This document shows, one piece after another, positions 33,190 to 41,688 of a stretch of DNA of 64,000 nt. The DNA comes from Jatrophihabitans sp963775175 (GTDB lineage Bacteria; Actinomycetota; Actinomycetes; Mycobacteriales; Jatrophihabitantaceae). The notes under the pieces are model-generated. The model did no database searches. It was not told the DNA's origin and saw nothing but the letters and a program-made list of their open reading frames with translations. The translations under genes were made by a program, and so were the position numbers. The first letter of the stretch is position 1; the number at the start of each line of letters is the position of its first letter. The stretch lies in the NCBI GenBank assembly GCA_963775175.1, contig CAVZHT010000002.1:1736001-1800000 (forward strand). Direction: 5' to 3'.

Positions 33190-34038
33190 TCAGTGGATGA
33201 CGGCCGGGCTGTACTGCGGCGGAGCCCCGAGCGCCGCGCGGTGGGACGGCGGCTGCCGGCCGTCGATGTCGAGCACGCCGAGCTCGGCCGCGAGCTCGGC
33301 CGCCACGAGAACGCGGCCGGAGTAGGCCATCCGGTCCGGGCTGGCGGCGAGGGCCGCGATCACCCGGCCCGGGAACTCGGCCGACTCGGCGTGGGCCGTC
33401 ATCGCCGCGTACCGGTGGTCGGTCGAGGTGAAGAGGGCCTCCGTCCGCTCGGTGCGCAGGAAGCCCATCCAGAGCGAGACGGCGGCGACGTCGAACGGCC
33501 GGAAGTCCTCGGCCATGTCGTGGGCCATCTTGTCGACGCCGGCCTTCACCGCACCGTAGGCCGGGCCGTGCATGTAGCACGTCGCGCCGAACGAGGAGGT
33601 GTTGACGAGCAGCCGGCCGCCCTCGATCAGCAGCGGGGCGGCGAAGTACGAGGCGACGTAGGACGAGCGCAGCCCAACGTCGAGCGGCGCCTGCTGCTGC
33701 AGCCCCTTCGCCCAGAACGGCCGGCGGGACGTGATGTGGTCGGGGATCGCGAAGGCGTTGTTGACGAGGATGTCGAGCCGGCCCTGCTCGGCCCGCACCT
33801 GGGCGAAGACGGCCTCGACCTGCGCGTCGTCCGCGTGGTCGCACACGACCGGGATGCCGCGACCACCGCGCTCGTCGATCTGCTTGACCGTGGTCGCGAG
33901 GCTGCCCGGCAGGTCGGAGTCGCCGTCGTGGGCCGTACGGCCGGTCACGTAGACGGTGGCGCCGGTGGCGCCGAGGGCGAGCGCGATGCCCTTGCCCGCG
34001 CCCCGGCTGGCGCCGGTGACGACCGCGATGACGCTCAT
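33190..34038 (-). CDS. Short-chain dehydrogenase/reductase
   Basis: A 282-residue SDR oxidoreductase. The cofactor motif is VVTGASRGAGKGIA (TGxxxGxG), the NNAF of DILVNNAFAIPD matches the NNAG motif, and the active-site Tyr and Lys are YGAVKAGVDKM. A Ser lies in VNTSSFGA. The pattern resembles DHRS1-like enzymes. It is divergent from the P450 gene across a gap holding a perfect palindrome, so the two may be co-regulated. Confidence 0.9.
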   Translation of the reverse strand: MSVIAVVTGASRGAGKGIALALGATGATVYVTGRTAHDGDSDLPGSLATTVKQIDERGGRGIPVVCDHADDAQVEAVFAQVRAEQGRLDILVNNAFAIPDHITSRRPFWAKGLQQQAPLDVGLRSSYVASYFAAPLLIEGGRLLVNTSSFGATCYMHGPAYGAVKAGVDKMAHDMAEDFRPFDVAAVSLWMGFLRTERTEALFTSTDHRYAAMTAHAESAEFPGRVIAALAASPDRMAYSGRVLVAAELAAELGVLDIDGRQPPSHRAALGAPPQYSPAVIH

Positions 34039-34046
34039 GGCCCACC

Positions 34047-34060
34047 TCCGTCCGGACGGA
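34047..34060. promoter_or_regulatory. Perfect palindrome between SDR and P450 genes
   Basis: TCCGTCCGGACGGA, a 14-bp perfect palindrome overlapping the GGAGG ribosome site of the SDR gene on the minus strand. It is a candidate repressor site. No regulator gene is adjacent. Confidence 0.4.
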
Positions 34061-34153
34061 ATTGAAACAGGTTACAGCCGAGATCGCCGAGCTTCCGGGA
34101 TCGATATGGCAACCTCTGCACAGCAACGTCGCCCCAACCAGGAGGTCCCGGAC

Positions 34154-35461
34154 GTGCAGAAGATGGGCACCCTGCGGGCCAAGGCGGCCAGCCGGATCCG
34201 CCGGCGCTTCCTCGGCCTGCTCATGCGGCTGCCCGGCGGGCACTCCGACCCGGCGTCGCTGCTGGCCCGGTTCCCGCCCGAGGCGCTGATGCCGCTGCGC
34301 CGGACGGGCCTCGACCCGGTGCCCGCGTTGGGCGCGCTGCGCGAGCGCGAGCCGGTCTCCCGGCTCAAGATGCCCCTGGGCCTGCGCGGCTGGCTCGTCA
34401 CCGGGTACGACGAGTCCAAGCTGGTGCTCGCGGCCGACACCAGGACGTTCAGCAACGACTTCGGGAACATGATCGGCAAGGTCGGCATCGGCGCCGAGCA
34501 GGACCCGGGCGGCCTCGGCTTCGCCGATCCGCCGCACCACACCCGGTTGCGGAAGATGCTCGCGCCGCACTTCACGACCCGCGCGCTGGCGAAGCGCACG
34601 CCGCGCGTCCGCGAGATCATCGACGACTCGCTGGACGACATGGCCCGGGCGGCCGAGACCTCCCCGACCGTCGATCTGCAGAAGCACTTCGCGCTGCAGA
34701 TCCCGTCCCGCGTGATCATGGAACTGCTGGGGGTCGACGACGACGACCGCGACGAGTTCCAGCGGCTGTCGGCCGAGCGCTTCGACTTCGCCGGCGGCGC
34801 GCACAAGTCGCTCGACGTGATCCAGGAGTCGATCGACCTGCTGCGCGTGGTCGTGGCCAAGCAGCGCGTCGAGGGTGGACCGGGGCTGATCGGCGCGATC
34901 CTCGCCGAGTACGGCGACGACATCGACGACGTGGAGCTGGCCGGGCTCGCCGACGGCGTCCTCACCGGTGGCCTCGAGACCACGGTGTCGATGCTTGCGC
35001 TCGGCGCGGTCGCGCTGTTGCAGGACCCGCAGCTGTTCGCCCGCGTGCACGACGACGACGCGGCCGCCGAGCCGTTCGTCGAGGAGCTGCTGCGCTACCT
35101 CAGCGTGGTCCAGGTCGGTTTCCCCCGGTTCGCGGTGCGTGACACCGTCCTCGGCGGCCAGTCGATCTTCGCCGGGGACGTGATCATCCCGTCGTTGAGC
35201 GGCGCCAACCGGGACGGCCGGCACGGCACCGGCATGGAGGGCATCGACATCGACCGGCCACCGATGTCGCACCTCGCCTTCGGCCACGGGCTGCATCGCT
35301 GCGTCGGTGCGGAGTTGGCCCGGATCGAGCTGCGGCTGGCCTACCCCGCGCTCGTCCGGCGCTTCCCGAGCATGAAGCTCGACGGATCGCCCGACCAGCT
35401 TCGATATCGCGACGTGTCCGTGGTCTACGGCATGACGGAGCTGCCGGTCGTCCTCGGCTGA
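34154..35461 (+). CDS. Cytochrome P450
   Basis: A 435-residue P450 mono-oxygenase. The heme-binding loop is AFGHGLHRCVGAELARIEL with Cys383. The K-helix ExxR is within VEELLRYLS. The I-helix reads GVLTGGLETTVSML, with Glu where AGxDT enzymes have Asp. FADPPHHTRLRKMLAPHFT is the C-helix region. GTG at 34154 is preferred over ATG at 34106 because AGGAGG lies 8 nt upstream. Partner ferredoxin genes are not visible. The substrate is unknown. Confidence 0.92.
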   Translation: MQKMGTLRAKAASRIRRRFLGLLMRLPGGHSDPASLLARFPPEALMPLRRTGLDPVPALGALREREPVSRLKMPLGLRGWLVTGYDESKLVLAADTRTFSNDFGNMIGKVGIGAEQDPGGLGFADPPHHTRLRKMLAPHFTTRALAKRTPRVREIIDDSLDDMARAAETSPTVDLQKHFALQIPSRVIMELLGVDDDDRDEFQRLSAERFDFAGGAHKSLDVIQESIDLLRVVVAKQRVEGGPGLIGAILAEYGDDIDDVELAGLADGVLTGGLETTVSMLALGAVALLQDPQLFARVHDDDAAAEPFVEELLRYLSVVQVGFPRFAVRDTVLGGQSIFAGDVIIPSLSGANRDGRHGTGMEGIDIDRPPMSHLAFGHGLHRCVGAELARIELRLAYPALVRRFPSMKLDGSPDQLRYRDVSVVYGMTELPVVLG

Positions 35462-35467
35462 CGCGGG

Positions 35468-35776
35468 CTACATCGGGATGGCCTCGTACACCTCGACGGT
35501 GCCGCCCGACTTGAGCACCGGGCAGCCGGCCGCCCCGGCGGCCGCGGTCTCGAGCGAGCCGGACTCGATGACCGTGTAGCCCGTGAGTCCGGACGTGCCT
35601 TCGGACGCGCTGCCGCCGGACTTGACCGTCACCGAGGCGCCGAACGGAGCGCCCAGGTCGGTGACCGCGTCGCCCAGGCTGCCGAACCAGGCCCCCCACT
35701 CCTGCATCGCCTGCTCCTGCGCTTCGGGCGTCTCGGCCATCTGACCGCCGGTGTGGACGTACACGAACTTCGCCAT
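35468..35776 (-). CDS. YCII-related (DGPF-type) small protein
   Basis: A 102-residue protein: MAKFVYVHTGGQMAETPEAQ, then MQEWGAWFGSLGDAVTDLGA and a C-terminal CPVLKSGGTVEVYEAIPM. This matches the YCII-related fold found in many actinobacterial proteins of about 100 residues. Some family members are small enzymes, but the active-site His-Asp pair is not obvious here. ATG at 35776 has a GAGGGGG ribosome site. Convergent with the P450 gene, 6 bp apart. Confidence 0.75.
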   Translation of the reverse strand: MAKFVYVHTGGQMAETPEAQEQAMQEWGAWFGSLGDAVTDLGAPFGASVTVKSGGSASEGTSGLTGYTVIESGSLETAAAGAAGCPVLKSGGTVEVYEAIPM

Positions 35777-36020
35777 GGTGGTGCCCCCTCTGACTCGCCC
35801 GACCGGCCCGGTGCCGATCTCTGCTGACACCACTACGACGAGCGGCTCCGGCCCCGATCGACAGCGCGTCCGGACCGGCTCGGCGGTGGGCGAGGAGCCG
35901 GCTGTGGATCAGGCCGCTTGCGACCAAAGCCCCTGCTGCCCGGGAGGGTCGTGGGCGCACGCTGGCGGCAGGCGGCGGTTGCGCCGCCGAGATCGACTCG
36001 ACGCGGGGAGACGTGACGCG

Positions 36021-36308
36021 ATGATGCACCGCTGGGACGGCGAGGGCTGGGGCGTGGGCCATTGGCTGCTGATGGGATTCGGCATGCTGCTGTTCTGGGT
36101 CCTCGTGGTCGCCGCGATCGTCTGGCTGGTCCGCTACCTGACCGTCGACCGGGCTGCGCATCACGGGCCGGCCGGCCCGGTCGGCCCGGTCGGTCCGGTC
36201 GGTCCGCCCCGGAGCACGGCGCAGGAGATCCTCGACGAGCGGTACGCCCGCGGCGAGATCAGCGACGAGGAGTACCGCACCCGCCGCGACACCCTCGCCG
36301 CCCGCTGA
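36021..36308 (+). CDS. Small membrane protein with C-terminal SHOCT domain
   Basis: A 95-residue protein with one membrane segment (about residues 13-41, LLMGFGMLLFWVLVVAAIVW), a collagen-like GPAGPVGPVGPVGPP linker and a C-terminal SHOCT motif (AQEILDERYARGEISDEEYR). SHOCT domains are short oligomerisation modules, often at the end of small membrane proteins. Start ATG at 36021 (ATG also at 36024) with GGGGAG upstream. The role is unknown. Confidence 0.8.
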   Translation: MMHRWDGEGWGVGHWLLMGFGMLLFWVLVVAAIVWLVRYLTVDRAAHHGPAGPVGPVGPVGPPRSTAQEILDERYARGEISDEEYRTRRDTLAAR

Positions 36309-36381
36309 CGGGGCCGCGCTTGAGTCGGACGGCCGCTTCGGCGGGACCGCCCGCCTCTCGCAGTGCGGACCGAGCGGTGCG

Positions 36382-36472
36382 TGGCGGAGGGCGTGGGATT
36401 CGAACCCACGGTCAGGGATCACCTGACAGCGGTTTTCAAGACCGCCGCACTAGGCCACTATGCGAGCCCTCC
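36382..36472 (-). tRNA. tRNA-Ser (anticodon TGA)
   Basis: A 91-nt gene including an encoded 3' CCA. On the minus strand the acceptor GGAGGGC pairs with GCCCTCC. The anticodon stem-loop is CGGTCTTGAAAACCG with anticodon TGA. A long class II variable arm (GTCAGG-TGAT-CCCTGAC) and the T-arm GTGGGTTCGAATCCCAC are complete. The long variable arm confirms serine. It reads UCN codons. Confidence 0.95.
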
Positions 36473-36793
36473 AGATGCCCGAAACTACCGTCCTCGCCGG
36501 GCCGGCAGCGTCGGCGCCTCCCGATCGCGACGCCCGGACGCTTCGAAGGGCGATCCTCCACCAGCTTGCGGTCGGCCCCGTCTCCCAACCCCGCGGCGGT
36601 ACCCGATCAACTCCGGCCGCGCGACTGAGTCACTCCGCAGCCTCTGCACGTCCGCGTGATCATGGTCGGCCACATCGGCGAAGTCGTGCCCGGCCGAGAA
36701 CACCGGGCCGCGCCGGTTGTTCATCGTGACCGGCGGCGGGCCGGGCAACGGCCCGCCCTGGCTCGTCGCGCACGCGCCTGCAAGAGTCGGTGC
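36473..36793. other. Gap with no recognised gene
   Basis: A 321-bp stretch between tRNA-Ser and malQ. Short open frames here lack protein-like features, and I see no clear promoter, palindrome or RNA. It should hold the promoters of both flanking genes. Confidence 0.6.
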
Positions 36794-38920
36794 GTGGAGC
36801 AGATGGACGCCGGCCTGGCCGAGCTGGCCGGTACGTACGGCATCGCGACGGAGTTCTGGGACTGGCGGGGGCAACATCGCCTCGTCCCGGCCGAGACGAT
36901 CGTCGCCGTGCTGCGCGCGCTGGGCGTGGACGCCTCGACCCCGGCTGCCGTCGCCCGCCAGGCCCGGGCCGACGAGCCGTGGCGCCGGATGCTCCCGCCA
37001 TGCCTGGTCGTGCGCGAGGGGCGGCCGGCGCCGGTCGAGGTCCACGTGACGCACGGCCGCCCGGTGCGGGTCTGGATCGAGCTCGAGGCCGGCGCGGCGC
37101 GCGACGACGTCCACCAGGTCGACAACTGGAACCCGCCCCGGCCGATCGACGGGCGCGACGTCGGCGAGGCGAGCTTCGTCCTGCCGGACGACCTGCCGCT
37201 CGGCTATCACGTCCTGCGGGCCGAGTCGGACGGCACGCAGGCGAGCTGCCCGCTGGTCGTCACCCCCGCCCGTCTCCCGTCCCCCGCCCGCACCTGGGGG
37301 TTCGCGACGCAGCTGTACAGCGTCCGCTCGCAACGCTCGTGGGCTGTCGGTGACCTCGCCGATCTTGCCGACCTCGCGACCTGGTCGGCCGTCGAGCACG
37401 GGGCCGGCTTCGTCCTGGTCAACCCCATGCACGCGGCCGCGCCGGTCGCGCCGATGCAGCCCAGCCCCTACCTGCCCGGCACGCGCCGCTTCGCCAACCC
37501 GATCTACCTGCGGGTCGAACGCATCCCCGAGTTCGTCGACCTCGACCCGGCCGACCGCGCGTCCGTCGACGTCGTGCGCGGCCGCGTGCAGGCCGCCACC
37601 GAGGGCGCCGACCGCATCGACCGCGACACCGCGTGGGCGGGCAAGGAGCAGGCCCTACGCGCCGTCTTCGCCGTCCCGCGCTCACCCGGGAGACAGGCGG
37701 CCTTCCGCGGATTCCAGCAGCGGGAGGGACGCGGCCTGCGCGACTTCGCCACGTGGTGCGCGATCACCGAGGCGCACGGACCCGACTTCCGGACGTGGCC
37801 GGCCGAGCTGCAGGCAGCAGACGGTGCCGCCGTCGAGCAGTTCCGCCGCGAGCACGAACAGCGCGTCGAGTTCCACGCCTGGCTGCAGTGGGTGCTCGAC
37901 GAGCAGCTCGCCGCCGCGCAGGACGCGGCGCGGCGGGCCGGCATGTCGCTCGGCGTCGTGCACGACCTCGCCGTTGGCGTCGACCCGAGCGGCGCGGACG
38001 CCTGGTCCATGCCCGATGTCTTCGCCCAGCACGTCACGGTCGGCGCTCCACCGGACGCCTACAACCAGGCCGGCCAGGACTGGCGGCAGCCACCGTGGCG
38101 CCCCGACCGGCTGGCCGAGCTCGCCTACGCCCCGTTCCGTGCCATGGTGTCGGCGGTGCTCCGGCACGCTGGCGGTGTCCGGGTCGATCACGTCATCGGA
38201 CTGTTCCGGCTCTGGTGGATCCCGGAAGGCGCGTCCCCCACCGCCGGGACGTACCTCCGCTACGACCACGAGGCGCTGGTCGGCATCCTCGCGCTCGAGG
38301 CCCACCGCGCCGGCGCGGTCGTCGTTGGCGAGGACCTCGGCACCGTCGAGCCGTGGGTACGCGACTACCTGGGCGAACGCGGCATCCTCGGCACGTCGGT
38401 GCTGTGGTTCGAGTACGCCGACGACGGCCACCGCCCGCTGCCCGCCGAGCGGTGGCGGTCGGCGTGCCTCGCCTCGGTCACCACGCACGACCTGCCGCCG
38501 ACCGCCGGCTACCTGGCCGGCGAGCACGTCCGGCTGCGGGACGAGCTCGGTCTGCTCACCCGCCCGCTCGCCGAGGAACTTGCCGCCGACCAGCAGGAGC
38601 GCGCCGCCTGGCTGGCCGAGCTCGTCCGGGCCGGCGACCTCGCGTCGCCGGGCGCCGATGCCGACGAGGTCGTCGCCGCCCTGCACCGCTACCTCGGCCG
38701 GGCGCCGTCGCGGCTGCTCTGCCTCGCCCTCACCGATGCGGTCGGCGAGCGGCGTGCCCAGAACCAGCCCGGCACCCTCGACGAGTACCCGAACTGGCGG
38801 GTCCCGCTGAGCGGTCCGGACGGCGCGCCGATGCTGCTCGAGGACGTGATCGGCGACGACCGCACGTCCCGGCTCGCCGAGATCATGCGGGACGCAGCGG
38901 GCCCACGTCCAGCACGGTGA
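36794..38920 (+). CDS. malQ: 4-alpha-glucanotransferase (amylomaltase)
   Basis: A 708-residue MalQ of the longer actinobacterial type. It carries an N-terminal beta extension (about 1-165) and a GH77 barrel from TWGFATQLYSVRSQRSWAVG onward. Catalytic landmarks are GVRVDHVIGLFRLWWIPEG (nucleophile Asp), VVVGEDLGTVEPWVRDYLGE (acid/base Glu) and VTTHDLPPTAGYLAGEHV (Asp). The C-terminus has NQPGTLDEYPNWRVPL. It moves glucan chains between maltodextrins in glycogen and maltose metabolism. GTG 36794 and ATG 36803 are both possible starts. The 3' end overlaps the convergent helicase gene by 38 bp. Confidence 0.93.
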   Translation: MEQMDAGLAELAGTYGIATEFWDWRGQHRLVPAETIVAVLRALGVDASTPAAVARQARADEPWRRMLPPCLVVREGRPAPVEVHVTHGRPVRVWIELEAGAARDDVHQVDNWNPPRPIDGRDVGEASFVLPDDLPLGYHVLRAESDGTQASCPLVVTPARLPSPARTWGFATQLYSVRSQRSWAVGDLADLADLATWSAVEHGAGFVLVNPMHAAAPVAPMQPSPYLPGTRRFANPIYLRVERIPEFVDLDPADRASVDVVRGRVQAATEGADRIDRDTAWAGKEQALRAVFAVPRSPGRQAAFRGFQQREGRGLRDFATWCAITEAHGPDFRTWPAELQAADGAAVEQFRREHEQRVEFHAWLQWVLDEQLAAAQDAARRAGMSLGVVHDLAVGVDPSGADAWSMPDVFAQHVTVGAPPDAYNQAGQDWRQPPWRPDRLAELAYAPFRAMVSAVLRHAGGVRVDHVIGLFRLWWIPEGASPTAGTYLRYDHEALVGILALEAHRAGAVVVGEDLGTVEPWVRDYLGERGILGTSVLWFEYADDGHRPLPAERWRSACLASVTTHDLPPTAGYLAGEHVRLRDELGLLTRPLAEELAADQQERAAWLAELVRAGDLASPGADADEVVAALHRYLGRAPSRLLCLALTDAVGERRAQNQPGTLDEYPNWRVPLSGPDGAPMLLEDVIGDDRTSRLAEIMRDAAGPRPAR

Positions 38921-41433
38921 CGACCGGCTCGCCGAGCTCGTCGCTCGCGGCCAGATCGATCGACGCGGTGATCGCCCCAGTCGTGGTCACCGTCCGGATC
39001 GTCGAACACCTGCCGAACCCGCCACGCACCTTCGAGGACGTCGATGTGCAGCAGGGCGGCACTGCGCGCGTCGGCGCCGGTGCCGATCCGGTCGTACTCG
39101 GCGAAGTAGCCGTCGAGCGCCCCGGCCCAGCGCGCGGAATCCCAGCCGGCCTCGCCGTCCAGCTCGCCCAGCGCGTCGGCGCGGCGCAGCGCCGCCAGCT
39201 CGACGCGGCGGAACAGCGCGTTGCGGACGAGGACGGTGAACGCCCGGACGTTGCCGGTCAGCGACTCCGGTACGGACGGCCGGGCCTCGGGGCGGCCGTC
39301 CGCCGCGGCGCCGGAGGTCAGCTGCTCCCACTCGTCGAGCAGGCTGGAGTCGACCTGCCGCACGAGCGCGCCGAGCCACTCGACCATGTCGGTCAGCTCC
39401 TCGGTCCGGGCCGAGTCGGGCACGCTCGAGCGCAGCGCGCGGTACGCATCGGACAGGTAGCGCAGCACGAGTCCCTCGCTGCGGGTGAGCCCGTAGAAGG
39501 AGACGTACTCGGTGAAGGTCATCGCCCGTTCCCACATGTCGCGCACGACCGACTTCGGCGAGAGCTGGTCCTCGTCGAGCCATGGGTGGCTGCTGCCGGT
39601 AGATCGCGAACGCCGTACCGAGCAGCTCGTCCAGCGGCTTGGGGTAGGTGACCTCGTCGAGCAGCTCCATCCGCTCGTCGTAGTCGAGCCCGTCGGCCTT
39701 CATCGCCGCGACCGCCTCGCCCCGGGCCTTGTGCTGCTGGGCCGAGAGCACCTGCCGCGGGTCCTCGAGCGTCGCCTCGAACACCGAGACGACGTCGAGC
39801 GCATAGCTCTCGGACGCGACGTCGAGCAGCTCCAGCGCCGCCAGCGCGAACGTCGACAGCGGCTGGTTGAGCGCGAAGTTCACCGGCAGGTCCGCGACCA
39901 GCCGGACGGTGCGCCCCTGCTCGTCCGGGGTCGTCGAGCCGCTCGATGACGCCGGCGGCCAGCAGCGCTCGGTAGGCGCGGATCGCGGCCCGGACGTGCG
40001 CCCGCCGGGCGGCCGGTGACGGGCTGTCTGCCGTCGATCAGCTCGCGCATCGCCGCGAACGCGTCGCCCGGGCGGGCGATCACGTTGAGCACCATCGCCG
40101 GCGTGACCCGGAACTGGGGCGTCAGCTGCTCCGGCGGCGCGGTCTGCAACCGGTCGTGCGTGTTCCGGCTCCACGAGACGAACCCCTCCGGGCGGCTTCT
40201 TGCGGACGATCCGGCGCCGCTTCTTGATCGTCGTCGCCGGCCTTGGCCAGCAGGCGCGCGTTCTCGACCTCGTGCTCGGGGGCCTGGACGACGACGGTGC
40301 CTGCGGTGTCGAACCCGGCCCGGCCGGCGCGCCCGGCGATCTGCAGGAACTCGCGCACCTGCAGCTGCCGGGTGCGCTGCCCGTCGTACTTCGACAGCGC
40401 GGCGAACACCACGGTGCGGATCGGGACGTTGATGCCGACGCCGAGCGTGTCGGTGCCGCAGATGACCTTGAGCAAGCCCGGCCTGGGCGAGCTGCTCGAC
40501 GAGCCGGCGGTACTTCGGCAGCATCCCGGCGTGGTGCACGCCGATACCGTGCCGGACGAGCCGGGACAGCACCTTGCCGAAGCCGGCGGTGAACCGGAAC
40601 GTCGCCGATCGCCTCGGCGATGAGCGTCGCGCTCGGCCCGGGTGGCGACGTTGATGCTGGTCAGCGACTGCGCGTGCTCGAGCGCCGCCGCCTGGGTGAA
40701 GTGGACGACGTAGATGGGTGCCTGCCCGCCGGCCAGCAGGTCGGTGATCGTCTCGTGCAACGGCGTGGTCGCGTAGTAGTGGTGCAGCGGCACCGGGCGC
40801 TCGGCGGCGGTGCCGACGACCGCGGTGCCTCGCCCGGTCCGCCGGGCGAGGTCGAGCGCGAGATCGGTGACGTCGCCGAGCGTCGCCGACATGAGCAGGA
40901 ACTGCGCGTGCGGCAGCTCGAGCAGCGGCACCTGCCATGCCCAGCCCCGGTCCGGGTCGGCGTAGAAGTGGAACTCGTCCATGATGACGAGGCCGAGGTC
41001 GCTGCCGGCGCCGGTGCGCAGCGCGACGTTGGCCAGCACCTCGGCCGTGCAGCACAGGATCGGGGCGTCGGCGTTGACCGCCGCGTCGCCGGTCATCATG
41101 CCCACCTGCTCGGAGCCGAAGACCGCGCACGAGCGCGAAGAACTTCTCGCTCACCAGCGCCTTGATCGGTGCGGTGTAGACGGAGCGGACGCCGGCGGCG
41201 AGGGCGAAGAAGTGCGCCCCGACCGCCACCAGCGACTTGCCCGAGCCGGTCGGGGTCGCCAGCACGACGTTGTCGCCGGTGACGAGGTCGAGCAGCGCCT
41301 CGTCCTGGGCCGGGTACAGCTCGAGGCCCTGCCCGGTGACCCAGTCGACGAACTCGGCGTACAGGGAATCGGGGTCGGCCCCGTCGCCGTCCGGGCGGGT
41401 GAGGGTGTGAGGGGCCGGCGTCGCGATCTCCAT
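38883..41433 (-). pseudogene. DEAD/DEAH helicase with DUF3516, broken by about ten +1 frameshifts
   Basis: An RNA-helicase-like protein of about 846 residues once frames are joined. Parts in order are LATPTGSGKSLVAVGAHFFA (motif I), VIMDEFHFYADPDRGWAW (DEFH), LLMSATLGDVTDLALDLA (SAT), VHHAGMLPKYRRLVEQLAQ, QIAGRAGRAGFDT (motif VI) and the DUF3516 region ending with YVSFYGLTRSEGLVLRYLSD. The frame changes near 41131, 40621, 40600, 40474, 40226, 40190, 40021, 39931, 39588 and 38973, each fitting one extra base. Removing ten bases gives exactly 847 codons with no internal stop. As written it cannot be translated; a sequencing or assembly fault is more likely than decay. Confidence 0.85.
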
Positions 41434-41488
41434 GTCGATGTACAGAGTGCCGGACGTTCTCCGGCCGGGCTCCCTGTGTCCCCTCCCA

Positions 41489-41556
41489 TTGAGTGGTCAG
41501 TTGAGCACTGAGTGGTCAGGCACGTCTGACCACTCAGTGCGTAACTGACCACTCAA
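41489..41556. repeat. Nested palindromic intergenic element, copy 4
   Basis: Cores GAGTGG at 41491 and 41510, CCACTC at 41530 and 41549. The outer stem is 14 bp (41489-41502/41543-41556) and the inner stem a perfect 15 bp (41505-41519/41526-41540). It lies between the divergent helicase and MFS genes, so it is not placed as a terminator here. Confidence 0.9.
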
Positions 41557-41595
41557 CGCGCGGGACGACGGCGGCGCGCCGCCTGTGGTCCACAT

Positions 41596-41669
41596 CTCCG
41601 AATAAATCGGAGGTGGAATCTCCGGAACGGGTGTAGCGTTCCGAGGAGAACCGGAGAAACCGTCTCCGG
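41596..41669. promoter_or_regulatory. Three inverted repeats before the MFS gene (putative TetR operators)
   Basis: CTCCGA-N5-TCGGAG (41596-41612), CGGAACG-N7-CGTTCCG (41623-41643) and CCGGAGA-N5-TCTCCGG (41651-41669). The first and third share CTCCG/CGGAG half-sites with 5-nt spacers. They lie just upstream of an MFS exporter whose downstream neighbour is a TetR gene, a common autoregulated layout. Confidence 0.55.
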
Positions 41670-41688
41670 AAAGTTTCGGGAGTGCTTC

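Noticed and set aside
32492..35296. 934-codon open frame on the minus strand
   Set aside because: Only 32492-33163 resembles a real protein (NRDE/TANGO2). The rest is antisense of the P450 gene and a shifted reading of the SDR gene.
38883..41433. Programmed frameshifting in the helicase gene
   Set aside because: Ten events with differing local sequence and no common slippery motif make a regulated mechanism implausible.
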